Of a stretch of 64,000 bases of DNA, positions 16,847-26,397 are shown piece after piece. How positions within the stretch are numbered: the first letter of the stretch is position 1; every line of letters starts with the position of its first letter. The position numbers and the translations under genes are program-made. The notes under the pieces are model-generated. The model did not search any database. It was not told where the DNA came from and saw only the letters and a program-made list of their open reading frames with translations. The DNA is from Gluconacetobacter asukensis (GTDB lineage Bacteria > Pseudomonadota > Alphaproteobacteria > Acetobacterales > Acetobacteraceae): assembly GCF_014174375.1 (NCBI RefSeq), contig NZ_JABEQE010000011.1:1-64000 (forward strand), in the 5' to 3' direction.

Positions 16847-19729
16847 TCAGTTGATGATGACGTGAAAGTAGAAAGACCTGCCGTAATTGTCTTTTTCGGA
16901 AATATACTGCAACGAACTGCCAGTCCGCCAGACAGGCTGCTGGTCCGCGAGGTTCATGATCTCGTATTTCAGGGTGATGTGATCATACACCTGATGCCAG
17001 AAGCCAAGATTGAGCGAGAAGAGCGAACCAAAGCCATTATTCTGCCACGGCTGGTTGCCAAGACCGGTCAGATATTTCCCCGAATAGGTCGCCGTGGCGC
17101 GCAGCGCGCCACGAATGGCGGGGATATGCCAGGTCAGCGCACCGTTCACCAGATAGTCTGGCTGGTAGATCAGATGATTGGTATGCAGCATGGTGGTGCC
17201 GTTGGAATAGGTCATGTTGCCCTGCATCCAGGTTGCATTGGCGGATGCGTCAAAGACCTGTCCCCACAATGACATATTCCGGTTCATGACGTTGAACTCG
17301 ACGCCCTTTATGTTCGATCCGCTGGCGTTCATGGGCTGGCTTACCAGTGCGAGATCGCCCTGGTACATCTGGTAAGTGGTCAGATTGTAGATATCGTTCT
17401 TGATCCATTTCGAGAAAAATGCCGCACTGACCATGCCGTTATTGTGATTGAAATATTTTTCGACCGAGACATCGAAATTCTGCGCCCGCCGGGGCTTCAG
17501 GTTGGGGTTGCCCTTGGTGATGCTGCATTGGGTTCCGCCGCTTGCGGAGGGATCGCTGCCGGCACCGGTGCATGACATGGTTTCCGCCGCTGCGATGTTC
17601 CCCGGTGTCGGGCGTCCGATCGACTGGCTGTAGGAAGCATGCACGATAACACTGTACGGAAAATGATGGACGACATCGAAGGACGGGAGCGGATTGATAT
17701 AGCCGCCACGGTTGCGCGTCGTCCCCGTCACGGCCGTGCTGTTGAAGTTCGTAACAGGCGTCCAGGCCGTATAGTCGACATTGTCGACACGCACACCGGC
17801 AATGAAATGCGTGTTGGCCAGGTTGTAATGCAGGGACAGGTAGCCATCCGTGACGTTCTCACGATAGCGATAATCCCAGATCCGCTGGTCATAGGCCGTC
17901 AGCGCCTGGTTGGCCGCGTTCTGCTTCAGGCTGGACCAGGGAAAGTTGAAGGGGACGTTCAGTACCGGTGACGAAATATGGTTGTGCCACGCGACATAGC
18001 CCGTATTCAGGAGATAGGACGTCATGTCGCCGCCGGTATCGTAATTCTGCTGGTTCGAATCATCCCAGATCGTCAACTGGCGCCACTCAAATCCGGTGAC
18101 CAGGCCGAAGCCGCGCGCGTGCGGCCCCACATTGTAGGTATAGTCCGCGCGTGCTGTGGGGATGCCTTCCCAGGCGTGCTGTTGCAGATGCGTGATGCTG
18201 CTGGCGGCATATTGCGCGGTGCTGGAAAAGGCATTCGATCCGGCGGTCGCCTCATAGAGGCCGCTGGTCGGGTTGCCGGTATAGCTCGCCCAGATATTTT
18301 TGGGATAGGTGCGGGCCTGGATATAGGGCTCGTCGTTATCGTACGTTTCCGTCGTCTCGCCCGCGCGAATCCTGAAATTCGACCGGCCGCGGGTCCAGTC
18401 GAGATCGCCCAGGATGCCGTTATGCTGGCGCCGCCACTGGTCCTGCCGGCGCTTCAGATACAGGCTGTTGATCTGGATTTCGTCCAGGCCGTTCGTGTCC
18501 TGCCCGATGCCGGTATTGCTCTTCCGGTAATACTGGGCGTCATCCATCGTGGAGTTTTCCCACCGCACATAGGACCACCCCATGACCGAGGCATGAAGCC
18601 CGGTGCCGATCGGCTGCCATTCCAGCCGCCCCGATCCGCCGACGGTCGTCAGTTCGTTCTGGAAGTTGCCGGTATGAAATGCAGACGGTCCGACCGATCC
18701 TCCCTCCACCGGCGCACTGACATCATGCCCCTTCGGGTCGAAATATTGCAGCGACTGCCAGTCCTTGGTCGAATTGCGCGCGCGGACCTGATAGCGGCTG
18801 GACAGAACAAACCCGAATTCCTTGTCCTTGCCGAAGGTATCGGAAATGATGCCTTTCGCGCCTTCACCCCAATGGCGGTCGTAGCCCGCTTGCCCGCTAT
18901 GCCCGGCGGCACCGCCATAGGTGGAATAGATTCCGTATCCGTCGAAATATTTATAAAGACCCTGGTGGGAAAACGCGCTCATCGGCTGCATGTCGATCAC
19001 CGCGCCCAGCGCGTCGCCATCCTGTTCGGCCGTGAAGCTCTTGTACACATCGGTCCGGTTGATCATTTCGGCCGGCATATCCTGCAGATTGACCTGGCGC
19101 GAACCGCCGCCGCTCTGCCCCACCGATGCCATGGTGATGCCATCGACGGTCGTCTGGTTCAGGTCCGGTGCGATACCGCGCACGCTGACATATCGTGGCT
19201 CGTCCGCATCGACGATGCCTGCGACACCGGGGATCAGAACCAGGGACGACGCGATCGACGACGTGCCGCCGAGATTTTCGAACGGATCGTAAGAGATGCT
19301 GTCGACGATGACATCCGATGTCCGCTTGTTCGACTGCACGCTGCGATGGCCGGTGACGAACAGGGTTTCGATATCGTTGGCTTCCGCGGTCTTTTTTGGC
19401 GGGGTGGCCTTTCTGGCGACGCTCGGCGCCGAAACCACGACCGCGGCCTTGCCGTTGAATTTCTTGACGAGAAGCGGGCTGCCGCGCAGAAGCGCCTGCA
19501 ACGCCGCCTGATCGGTCATCGTTCCCGACACCGGCGCCAGATGAATGCCTTTGGTATCGGCACCCGTCGCCAGGACGCTGATGCCGCTTTGCCGCTGATA
19601 GGTATCGAAGGCTTCCGATGCCGAGCCGGCGGGAATGTTGAAGGAATGCGTTGCGGCCATTGCGACGCCGGATGACAATCCGGTCCCCAGGAACGCAACG
19701 ACCTTTAACGCATTAGAGCGACCACACAT
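16847..19729 (-). CDS. TonB-dependent outer-membrane receptor with STN signalling domain
   Basis: About 960 residues. A signal peptide (VVAFLGTGLSSGVAMAA) is followed by an STN domain (FNIPAGSASEAFDTYQRQSG to about residue 100) that talks to a FecR-type anti-sigma factor. Next come a TonB box region (IETLFVTGHR), a plug (VDSISYDPFENLGG..., SVRGIAPDLNQTTVDGI) and a beta-barrel ending in aromatic Phe-rich FYFHVIIN. The plug resembles the Xanthomonas-Caulobacter TonB receptor class often used for complex organic nutrients rather than classical FecA. The start is uncertain: ATG 19729 gives a clean signal peptide; an upstream TTG at 19783 has a strong GGGGAGG but at a short four-base spacing and would add 18 residues. 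Located upstream of phoD and divergent from sigma/FecR. Confidence 0.9.
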   Translation of the reverse strand: MCGRSNALKVVAFLGTGLSSGVAMAATHSFNIPAGSASEAFDTYQRQSGISVLATGADTKGIHLAPVSGTMTDQAALQALLRGSPLLVKKFNGKAAVVVSAPSVARKATPPKKTAEANDIETLFVTGHRSVQSNKRTSDVIVDSISYDPFENLGGTSSIASSLVLIPGVAGIVDADEPRYVSVRGIAPDLNQTTVDGITMASVGQSGGGSRQVNLQDMPAEMINRTDVYKSFTAEQDGDALGAVIDMQPMSAFSHQGLYKYFDGYGIYSTYGGAAGHSGQAGYDRHWGEGAKGIISDTFGKDKEFGFVLSSRYQVRARNSTKDWQSLQYFDPKGHDVSAPVEGGSVGPSAFHTGNFQNELTTVGGSGRLEWQPIGTGLHASVMGWSYVRWENSTMDDAQYYRKSNTGIGQDTNGLDEIQINSLYLKRRQDQWRRQHNGILGDLDWTRGRSNFRIRAGETTETYDNDEPYIQARTYPKNIWASYTGNPTSGLYEATAGSNAFSSTAQYAASSITHLQQHAWEGIPTARADYTYNVGPHARGFGLVTGFEWRQLTIWDDSNQQNYDTGGDMTSYLLNTGYVAWHNHISSPVLNVPFNFPWSSLKQNAANQALTAYDQRIWDYRYRENVTDGYLSLHYNLANTHFIAGVRVDNVDYTAWTPVTNFNSTAVTGTTRNRGGYINPLPSFDVVHHFPYSVIVHASYSQSIGRPTPGNIAAAETMSCTGAGSDPSASGGTQCSITKGNPNLKPRRAQNFDVSVEKYFNHNNGMVSAAFFSKWIKNDIYNLTTYQMYQGDLALVSQPMNASGSNIKGVEFNVMNRNMSLWGQVFDASANATWMQGNMTYSNGTTMLHTNHLIYQPDYLVNGALTWHIPAIRGALRATATYSGKYLTGLGNQPWQNNGFGSLFSLNLGFWHQVYDHITLKYEIMNLADQQPVWRTGSSLQYISEKDNYGRSFYFHVIIN

Positions 19730-20132
19730 CGAATAACCCCGATAACTTCCAGAACACATTCGGAAGATGCGTGGTGCGCGCAAAGTGCCTCCCCTTGAGG
19801 AGAAATATATATGTGAAAGTTTTATTTCATTTTTTTCTCATTTCCATGATGTTCCGGATCTCATCCGTGCTTCCTCCGGTCGCTCCCTGAGAAGGACAGC
19901 CGCCCTGATCCTGTCGGGTCGAGGAAGGATATCTATATGGAAAACAATACACTATCCCTCTTTGCCGTCGGCCATGACCGTCTGGGGACCGGGCCAGGAC
20001 GGGCGCGTACAGGCAACGATGCGGGTTCGTGGTCTGTATCGGCTCTCTTTACGAACGGAAATCATTCTGTCAGGAGGGCGCCTCGGGACGAGGGGACGCC
20101 AGCAGACAGTGACCCAGAAAACGTCAGAGAAT
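19730..20132. other. Divergent promoter region between TonB receptor and sigma factor
   Basis: About 400 bases with no convincing gene. An AT-rich block (19795-19860) carries a perfect inverted repeat TGAAA-GTTTTA-TTTCA at 19814-19829, a candidate operator or part of the receptor promoter. The right part (19935-20132) is open in the sigma-factor frame, so the sigma protein could start further upstream than annotated; no ribosome site makes that compelling. Confidence 0.4.
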
Positions 20133-20687
20133 ATGCAGGGCTTTCCTGCCTCATCGGAACCGGCGGGGGTGCTGCGGGAGGAGCGGTTTCGTTGGCTCGC
20201 CGCGGAAATCCTGCCGCATGAGGCAGCGGTGAGGCAGTGGCTGTATCGTCACAGACTGGTCAATGCGACGCCCGACGATATTATCCAGGAATGCTATGCC
20301 CGCCTGTGTGCCTGGTCGCCGGACCAGGTGGTGAACGGGCGCGCGCTTTTCTTCCATTGTGCCCGTAATCTGATGGTCGAACATGCGCGCAAGGCCCGGG
20401 TCGAATATCTCGATCGCGACCTCGATCCGGGAGAAATCGACATTGCCGACACGTCTCCGCCCCCGGATCGCATTCTGGCAGCGCGCGAAGAGTTGAACCG
20501 TTTGAAGGGAAAAATGCTCGGCCTTCCGACTTTATGCCGTGACGTATTTGTCATGCGCAAAATATACAATCTGTCCCATGAACAGATCGCGCTGAGACTG
20601 GGCATTTCGCGACGTTCGGTCCGGAGGGAGGTGGCTCGTGGTCTCGACCTGCTGGACATAAAAAATGACGGTCAGGACACGATCTGA
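20133..20687 (+). CDS. ECF RNA polymerase sigma factor, FecI type
   Basis: 184 residues with sigma-2 (DDIIQECYARLCAWSPDQVVNGRALFFHCARN) and sigma-4 helix-turn-helix (LPTLCRDVFVMRKIYNLSHEQIALRLGISRRSV). The LPTLCRDVFVMRKI stretch is close to the FecI-group LP...R.VF...... consensus. The length is normal for the group. It is followed after 86 bp by a FecR-type anti-sigma gene and is divergent from an STN-type TonB receptor, the full cell-surface signalling set. It should direct transcription of the receptor when the receptor's ligand is bound. The start at ATG 20133 is tentative; GTG 20109 and the long upstream open frame are alternatives. Confidence 0.85.
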   Translation: MQGFPASSEPAGVLREERFRWLAAEILPHEAAVRQWLYRHRLVNATPDDIIQECYARLCAWSPDQVVNGRALFFHCARNLMVEHARKARVEYLDRDLDPGEIDIADTSPPPDRILAAREELNRLKGKMLGLPTLCRDVFVMRKIYNLSHEQIALRLGISRRSVRREVARGLDLLDIKNDGQDTI

Positions 20688-20773
20688 GTTTTCTCTTATG
20701 ATTTGGAAAATGTGAAATCTTTGGGGTTCAGGTGGAGCAACGAACAGCGGAGAGGCGCCCCGAAGGAAAAGAT

Positions 20774-21733
20774 GTGAACGAGACCTTCAGCAGCATGTCG
20801 GACCATCGGGCGACGCAGGCCAACGCGTGGGTGTCCATTCTCGACGCCGTGAGTGTATCGGACGCCGATCGACGGCGTTTCGACGCGTGGCTCCAGGAGG
20901 ATGTACGCAATCTGGGCGCTTATCTCAGGGCGCAGGCGATCTTTCGGTCCCTCGATTATATGCCCGGCGCAATCGCTGCGGCGGCGGGCAGGTCCGCCCC
21001 GGCGGAGATCGGGACGGGCCGAAGGCAGGTTCTCGCGGGGGCCGCCGCGCTTGCTGCCTGCTTCAGCGGGCTGGTTGCGACGCGTTCCACGTCGGAGCGC
21101 ATCATCCTGCGCAAGACGGCACGGGAGGCTCCCGGCCGCTTTTTTCTTCCGGGCGGTCTGATCACGATGGATTCGCTATCGATGGCATATTTCCCGAGTC
21201 AGGGTCATATGTCCGACATTCAGATGGTATCCGGCCGCATGGGCGTCCAGACATCGTCGCGTCCAGTCCGCATCATGACCGGCGGCCTGGTTCTGCACGC
21301 GGCGGACGCCGATTTCGACCTGTCGGCGGACGGGCGCAATATTTCGATCGTGGCCTATCGGGGGACCGTTGCCGTTTCACGGCATGGCGCCAGCCGGACG
21401 GTCGCGGGGCCATGCGTCTTTTCGATGGTCTCGGACCCGGCTATCGAGGGCGTCGGGGGCAGGGCACGCGAGCTTGCGAAACGGGACATGGCGGTGAATC
21501 GCGCCTGGCGCGATGCCAGGATCGTATTGGACGATGCGCCGTTGCGTGATGCCGTGGCTCAGTTCGCACGCTATTCCGAAACCCGGATGCTGGTCGCAAG
21601 TCCGACGATGTCCGCCCAGCGGCTGACCGGTACATTCGATTTATTGCGGCCGCATTATTTTGCGAAAACCGTGCAGATGCTGTTGCGCTGCCAACTGACC
21701 GAGCCCGATGCCCGTACCATCATCCTGTCGTGA
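20774..21733 (+). CDS. FecR-type transmembrane anti-sigma factor
   Basis: 319 residues. The cytoplasmic N-terminus contains the DUF4880 FecR_N region (QANAWVSILDAVSVSDADRRRFDAWLQED, WL near residue 40) that holds the sigma factor. One hydrophobic segment (VLAGAAALAACFSGLVA) crosses the membrane. A FecR periplasmic domain follows (DSLSMAYFPSQG, VSGRMGVQT, YRGTVAVSRHG), and a C-terminal STN-like fold (DDAPLRDAVAQFARYSETRMLV) receives the receptor signal. GTG 20774 is chosen because AAGGA lies six bases upstream. It is co-directional with the sigma gene. Confidence 0.85.
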   Translation: MNETFSSMSDHRATQANAWVSILDAVSVSDADRRRFDAWLQEDVRNLGAYLRAQAIFRSLDYMPGAIAAAAGRSAPAEIGTGRRQVLAGAAALAACFSGLVATRSTSERIILRKTAREAPGRFFLPGGLITMDSLSMAYFPSQGHMSDIQMVSGRMGVQTSSRPVRIMTGGLVLHAADADFDLSADGRNISIVAYRGTVAVSRHGASRTVAGPCVFSMVSDPAIEGVGGRARELAKRDMAVNRAWRDARIVLDDAPLRDAVAQFARYSETRMLVASPTMSAQRLTGTFDLLRPHYFAKTVQMLLRCQLTEPDARTIILS

Positions 21734-21779
21734 TGGGTTATCCCTGCCTGGGCCCGGACCGGCCGCCTTGCGGGGTTTT

Positions 21780-22406
21780 CTATTTGGGATTGTGCAGCAG
21801 CAGCACGCAGCCGAACAGGATGAACAGGGCGCCGCTGGTCCGCTGCATGCGCCGGCGCCAGGTCGCGCGGGACAGCACGGCCGCCAGCCGGGCGCCGCTG
21901 CCGGCATAGACGAGGTACCACAGCACCTCCACCACCGCCGAGGTCGCGATCAGCAGCGCATATTGCGGGGCCTGCGGGGCGGCGGGGTTGACGAATTGCG
22001 GCAGGAAGGACGCCGCGAAGACAATGGCCTTGGGATTGCTGGCCCCCACCAGGAACGATGTGCGCAGCGAGGCATGCCATGCCAGCGGCGGCATGACGGC
22101 ACCTTGCGCCCCAGCCGCGGGCGCGTGCGACAGCCAGCCGCGCACGCCAAGCTGGATCAGGTAGAAGGCGCCTGCGAATTTCAGGATCGTGAACAGAAGT
22201 GGCGACGCGGCCAGGACGGCGCTGAGCCCCAGTGCCGAGGCCGCCATCAGCGCGACCAGCGACAGCAGGCAGCCCGCCATGTCGGGAATGATCCGCCGCA
22301 CCCCGTAGCGGATGCTGGCGGTCATGATATGCGTCATGTTCGGCCCCGGAATGGCCGACAGCAGGAACACGGCGTTCAGGTAGAGAAGCCACGATTGCAG
22401 CGTCAT
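21780..22406 (-). CDS. LysE/RhtB-family amino acid exporter
   Basis: 208-residue inner-membrane exporter with six hydrophobic segments. The conserved N-terminal segment with the GPN motif (SAIPGPNMTHIMTASIRYGV) and the mid-protein NPKA motif (LVGASNPKAIVFAASFLPQFV) are the signatures of the family. ATG 22406 lies 15 bp downstream of the threonine aldolase stop, so it belongs to the leftward amino-acid operon. The partner genes suggest export of excess threonine, homoserine, glycine or alanine, but the substrate is inference. It converges with fecR, whose stop is 47 bp away. Confidence 0.88.
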   Translation of the reverse strand: MTLQSWLLYLNAVFLLSAIPGPNMTHIMTASIRYGVRRIIPDMAGCLLSLVALMAASALGLSAVLAASPLLFTILKFAGAFYLIQLGVRGWLSHAPAAGAQGAVMPPLAWHASLRTSFLVGASNPKAIVFAASFLPQFVNPAAPQAPQYALLIATSAVVEVLWYLVYAGSGARLAAVLSRATWRRRMQRTSGALFILFGCVLLLHNPK

Positions 22407-22420
22407 GTCGGGGCCGGGTC

Positions 22421-23464
22421 CTATGCCGCGTCGGCGGTGGCGAGCGTGCGCAGGTCGGCTGCCAGCGCATCGATGCGGGCGATTTCGGAATCCCACGCGA
22501 ACATGAAGCGGGCGCTGCCGCCGATGAAGGTGTAGAACCGCCAGCCGCGCGCGTGCAGCCCGTCGATCATGGCCGGCGGCAGCTTCAGGAACACGCCGTT
22601 GGCTTCGACCGGGAACATGATCTCGACCTCCGGCAGCCCCTCGACCTGCTCCGCGAAATGGCGGGCGCAGGCATTGGCGTGGGCGGCATGGGTGCGCCAC
22701 GCGCCGGTTTCGAACATCACGGCCCAGGGGGCGGACAGGAAGCGCATCTTGGAGGCCAGTTGTCCGGCCTGCTTGCAGCGATAGTCGAATCCTTCGGCCA
22801 GCGCTCGGTCGAAGAAGATCACGGCCTCGCCGATCGCCATGCCGTTCTTGGTGCCGCCGAAGCTCATCACGTCGACGCCGGCCTGCCAGGTCATCTCGGC
22901 GGGCGAGCAGCCCAGTGTTTCGATCGCGTTGGCGAAGCGCGCGCCGTCCATGTGCAGCCGCAGCCCCAGTTCGCGGCAGGTGCCGGAAATCGCGCGGATT
23001 TCGTCCAGGCTGTAGACCTGTCCGGTCTCGGTCGGCTGGGTGATGGTGACGGCCTTGGGACGCGGGAAATGGATGTCGGTGCGGCCCAGCACGAAGGCGC
23101 TGATGGTCTCGGGGGTCAGCTTGCCGTTGGTAGTGCGGCCGACCAGGATCTTGGCGCCGTTCGAGAAGAATTCCGGCGCCCCGCATTCGTCGGTTTCGAC
23201 GTGGGCGATATCGGCGGCGATGATGCTTTCGTATGACTGGCACAGCGAAGCCAGCGCCAGCGAATTGGCCGCCGTGCCGTTGAAGACGAAGAACAGTTCG
23301 CAATCGGTCTCGAATGTCCGGCGGAAGGCGTCGGCGGCGCGCAGCGTCCATGGATCGTCGCCATAGGCGGGGGCGGAGCCGCGATTGGCTTCTTCCATCG
23401 CCCGCAGGGCTTCGGGACAGATTCCCGCGTAATTGTCGCTGGCGAATTGCTGTGTGTGGGGCAT
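22421..23464 (-). CDS. Low-specificity L-threonine aldolase (PLP enzyme)
   Basis: 347-residue fold-type I PLP enzyme that cleaves threonine/allo-threonine to glycine and acetaldehyde. The N-terminus has FASDNYAGICPEALRAM (family: SDN..G.HP..L.A), then FVFNGTAANSLAL, HVETDECGAPEF, the substrate region LHMDGARFANA, and the PLP lysine in SFGGTKNGM. The length matches the bacterial/fungal LtaE-like group. ATG 23464 has GAGGAAAGG upstream and matches the family start; the frame is open further upstream but unlike the family. Followed by the exporter gene after 14 bp; preceded by dadA with a 247-bp gap holding a hairpin. Confidence 0.9.
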   Translation of the reverse strand: MPHTQQFASDNYAGICPEALRAMEEANRGSAPAYGDDPWTLRAADAFRRTFETDCELFFVFNGTAANSLALASLCQSYESIIAADIAHVETDECGAPEFFSNGAKILVGRTTNGKLTPETISAFVLGRTDIHFPRPKAVTITQPTETGQVYSLDEIRAISGTCRELGLRLHMDGARFANAIETLGCSPAEMTWQAGVDVMSFGGTKNGMAIGEAVIFFDRALAEGFDYRCKQAGQLASKMRFLSAPWAVMFETGAWRTHAAHANACARHFAEQVEGLPEVEIMFPVEANGVFLKLPPAMIDGLHARGWRFYTFIGGSARFMFAWDSEIARIDALAADLRTLATADAA

Positions 23465-23662
23465 CGCGATTGCGGCCTTTCCTCGCTTGCTACAGGCACC
23501 ACGAGGATCGATGACATGAGGTAGCGGTCCGTTTTTTGCCGGATCGGCCACATCTTCCCGGAACGGGAACGCCACCTTGCTCGGATGCAGGTTGGTGCCG
23601 GGATGTCCCGGCTCTGGATGCGGCGCGCACCATATCGCAGCGTCCAGACGGCGGCAAGCGAG

Positions 23663-23687
23663 ACCCCCGCGCATGGCGGGGGTGCGT
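23663..23687. terminator. Hairpin between dadA and threonine aldolase
   Basis: ACCCCCGC at 23663-23670 pairs perfectly with GCGGGGGT at 23676-23683 around a five-base loop. The T-run (GCGTTTT) follows on the + strand, whereas both neighbouring genes run on the - strand, so in their direction it is a strong hairpin without a U-tract. It probably insulates or attenuates transcription between dadA and the aldolase gene. Confidence 0.5.
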
Positions 23688-23711
23688 TTTGACAGGATAA
23701 GCTGGCCAGCC

Positions 23712-24968
23712 TCAGGCGCGGTAGCGGCTCAGGGCCAGATCCTCATGCGCGATATCGGGCTTGCGGCCCGAAAGGATGTCGGCCAGCACGCGGCCCGACC
23801 CGCACGCCATGGTCCATCCCAGCGTGCCGTGGCCGGTGTTGAGATACAGATTGTCGATTTCGGTGGGGCCGATGATCGGCGTGCCGTCGGGCGTCATGGG
23901 GCGCAAGCCGGTCCAGAAGGTGGCGGCGGGCACGTCGCCGGCACCGGCGAACAGGTCGGTCAGGGAATGTTCCAGCGTGGCCCGGCGCGGGGCGCGGAGC
24001 GTGGTGCTGAAGCCCGCCAGTTCGGCCGTGCCGCCGACGCGGATGCGGTCGCCCAGCCGGGTGATGCCGATCTTGTAGGTCTCGTCCATCACGGTGGAGA
24101 CAGGCGCGCGCGCCGCATTGACGATCGGGGCGGTGATCGAATAGCCCTTGACCGGGTAGATCGGCAGGTCGAGCCCCAGGGCGCGCACCATGGCGGGCGA
24201 GAAGCTGCCCAGTGCCAGCACATAGGCATCCGCATTCATCCGGCCACGGCTGGTGTCGATGCCGGTGATGCGGCCGCCCTCGCGCTGCAGGCTGCGGATG
24301 GTGGTGTCGTACAGGAAGGTCACGCCCTGTTCGGCCGCCATCGCCGCCAGGCGCTGGGTGAAGATGTGGGCGTCGCCGGTTTCGTCACCAGGCAGGCGCA
24401 GGCCGCCGACGAGCTTGTCCTTTGCTGCCGCCAGTCCGGGTTCGGCCTGCACGCAGCCTGCGGCGTCCAGCACCTCGTACGGCACCTTGTACTGATCCAG
24501 CACGCGCAGATCGTCGCCGATATGGTCCAGTTGCTTCTGCTTGCGGAAGACCTGCAACGTGCCCTGCTGGCGGTCGTTATAGGTGATGCCGGTGCTGGCG
24601 CGCAGGTCGCCCATGACGTCGCGGCTATATTCCGCCAGCCGGACCATGCGGCCCTTGTTGCGGTCGTAGGCGGCGGTCGTGCAGTTGGCCAGCATCTGCA
24701 TCAGCCAGCGCCACTGGTGCGGGTCGGCCATCGGGCGGAAGACGAACGGGCGATAGGCCATCAGCAGCCAGCGCACCGCCTTCAGCGGCACGCCCGGCCC
24801 GGCCCAGGGCGAGGAATAGCCGGGCGAGACTTGGCCGGCATTGGCGAAGCTGGTTTCCAGCCCCGCCGCCGGCTGCCGGTCGATGACCGTGACCGCGTGT
24901 CCGGCCTGCGCGAGGTACCAGGCCGAGGTCACGCCGACCACGCCGCCGCCGAGAATGATGATCTTCAT
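23712..24968 (-). CDS. dadA: D-amino acid dehydrogenase small subunit
   Basis: FAD enzyme of 418 residues that oxidises D-alanine and other D-amino acids to 2-oxo acids, passing electrons to the respiratory chain at the inner membrane. The N-terminal Rossmann motif is [20 protein letters not shown]. Further family marks are [28 protein letters not shown]-like ([10 protein letters not shown]), [17 protein letters not shown] and the C-terminal [14 protein letters not shown]. Length and motifs match DadA. It lies downstream of alanine racemase on the same strand, the classical dad arrangement (order racemase then dehydrogenase), with a divergent Lrp-type regulator beyond the racemase. Confidence 0.93.
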   Translation of the reverse strand: MKIIILGGGVVGVTSAWYLAQAGHAVTVIDRQPAAGLETSFANAGQVSPGYSSPWAGPGVPLKAVRWLLMAYRPFVFRPMADPHQWRWLMQMLANCTTAAYDRNKGRMVRLAEYSRDVMGDLRASTGITYNDRQQGTLQVFRKQKQLDHIGDDLRVLDQYKVPYEVLDAAGCVQAEPGLAAAKDKLVGGLRLPGDETGDAHIFTQRLAAMAAEQGVTFLYDTTIRSLQREGGRITGIDTSRGRMNADAYVLALGSFSPAMVRALGLDLPIYPVKGYSITAPIVNAARAPVSTVMDETYKIGITRLGDRIRVGGTAELAGFSTTLRAPRRATLEHSLTDLFAGAGDVPAATFWTGLRPMTPDGTPIIGPTEIDNLYLNTGHGTLGWTMACGSGRVLADILSGRKPDIAHEDLALSRYRA

Positions 24969-25017
24969 GATATGTTGTCAGGTCCGCTCAGGAGAGGGCC
25001 GCGTCGTCCGCGACATG

Positions 25018-25181
25018 GAGGCTATTCGAAAAGTGTCGATGCCGAGCAAGAGCGGACCGGCACGGGCCGCGGCCGGCGTGTGTTTTTGAGCATCGCAGCG
25101 GAGCGGCCTTGATGGCCGCCCGCCGCGAAGCGCAGAAAACGCACGTTGGATTGCCGGCTGCGGCACTTTTCAAATAGCCTC
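25018..25181. repeat. Long inverted-repeat element between alr and dadA (dispersed repeat copy 1)
   Basis: The outer arms GAGGCTATTCGAAAAGTG (25018-25035) and CACTTTTCAAATAGCCTC (25164-25181) are complementary at 17 of 18 positions; the right arm contains the stop codon of alr. Inside, GTGTGTTTT and AAAACGCAC form a second stem, and GCGGCC-TTGAT-GGCCGC a third, giving one long nested hairpin. The inner part (25080-25143) recurs in reverse orientation at 32987-33051 with only about ten differences, so it is a mobile or dispersed element rather than a local feature. In an alr-dadA transcript it would fold and could set the ratio of the two proteins. Confidence 0.7.
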
Positions 25182-26342
25182 ATAGGCGCGGTGGTAGCGG
25201 TGGCCCAGGGAGGTCAGGATTTCGTAGCCGATGGTGCCGGCGGCGCGGGCCACGTCATCGACGCCGTGTTGTGGCCCCAGCAGGTCCAGCATGGCGCCGG
25301 GGGCGGTCAGGGACTCTGGCGCGTCGGTGATGTCGACGGCCATGGAATCCATCGAGATGCGGCCGACGATCGGCAGGGCCTGCGTGCCCAGCCAGGCGCG
25401 GCCGTCGCGCGCGGCGTGGCGCATGAAGCCGTCGGCATAGCCGGCGGCGATGGTCGCGATCCGGCGCGCGCTGGTCGGGCGGTAGGTGAGGCCGTAGCCC
25501 ACGCCATCCCTGGGGCCGACGGTGCGGGTCTGGAGGATTCGCGCCTGCAGGCGCACCACCGGGCGCATCGGGTTGGGCGCGCTGTCATTGGGGGCCACGC
25601 CATAGAGCGCGGCGCCGGGGCGCACGAGGTCGAAATGGAAGTCGCGCCCCAGGAAGATGCCCGAGGAGGCGGACAGGCTGAGCGGTGCGGCCGGCAGGCG
25701 CGCGCGCATCGCCAGCAGGTGGTCGCGCTGCCGGGCGCTGGCCGGGTCGGACGGATCGTCGGCGCAGGCGAGGTGGCTCATGACCAGGCGGCGATCGATG
25801 CCGCGCCAGCCGTCGGGGGCGGCATCGATGCCGGCGAGATCCTGTTCCGACAGGCCGAAGCGCGACATGCCGGTATCGAGCTGCACCGCCGCCGGCAGGG
25901 TGCGGCCGAGCCCGTGCGCCAGGGTGCGCCAGTCCCGGATCTGCTCGACACTGTTCAGCACCGGGATCAGGTCATGCCGCACGCAATCGGCTTCGGCCCC
26001 GGCCAGCGGGCCGTGCAGGATGAAGATCCGGCTGGTGGGCGCGATATGCGGGCGAAGGGCGATGCCCTCGTCCACATGGGCGACGAAGAAGGTCCGCGCG
26101 CCGGCCTGTTCCAGCGCGGGGGCGACCTGCGCCGCGCCCAGCCCGTAGGCATCGGCCTTGACCACCGCCGCGCATTCCGCGCCCGCCGCCAGGTCGCGCA
26201 CGGTGCGGTAATTGGCGCGAATGGCGTCGAGGTCGATCGTCAGGGTCGCGCCCGCCCGGGCACGGGGCCAGCCGGCATCGGACAGGCGGGGGGCGGAGGT
26301 GCAGTGGGGCATGGGCGGCGCGGCCTCGACCGATCTGGGCAT
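25170..26342 (-). CDS. Alanine racemase
   Basis: 390-residue PLP enzyme interconverting L- and D-alanine. The TIM-barrel PLP lysine is Lys62 in VVKADAYGLG; a barrel Tyr region GVGYGLTYRP and IGRISMDSMAVDIT in the C-terminal beta domain contain the second catalytic Tyr area and dimer contacts. Its partner dadA downstream points to a catabolic (DadX-type) role, although if it is the only racemase it must also serve peptidoglycan synthesis. The start could be 26342 or the in-frame ATG at 26312. Divergent from the Lrp-type gene. Confidence 0.92.
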   Translation of the reverse strand: MPRSVEAAPPMPHCTSAPRLSDAGWPRARAGATLTIDLDAIRANYRTVRDLAAGAECAAVVKADAYGLGAAQVAPALEQAGARTFFVAHVDEGIALRPHIAPTSRIFILHGPLAGAEADCVRHDLIPVLNSVEQIRDWRTLAHGLGRTLPAAVQLDTGMSRFGLSEQDLAGIDAAPDGWRGIDRRLVMSHLACADDPSDPASARQRDHLLAMRARLPAAPLSLSASSGIFLGRDFHFDLVRPGAALYGVAPNDSAPNPMRPVVRLQARILQTRTVGPRDGVGYGLTYRPTSARRIATIAAGYADGFMRHAARDGRAWLGTQALPIVGRISMDSMAVDITDAPESLTAPGAMLDLLGPQHGVDDVARAAGTIGYEILTSLGHRYHRAYEAI

Positions 26343-26397
26343 GGGGTGTGCTGGAGCAGCTTAGGACGGTTGGGCTGATATTTCCTGCCGATTAGTC

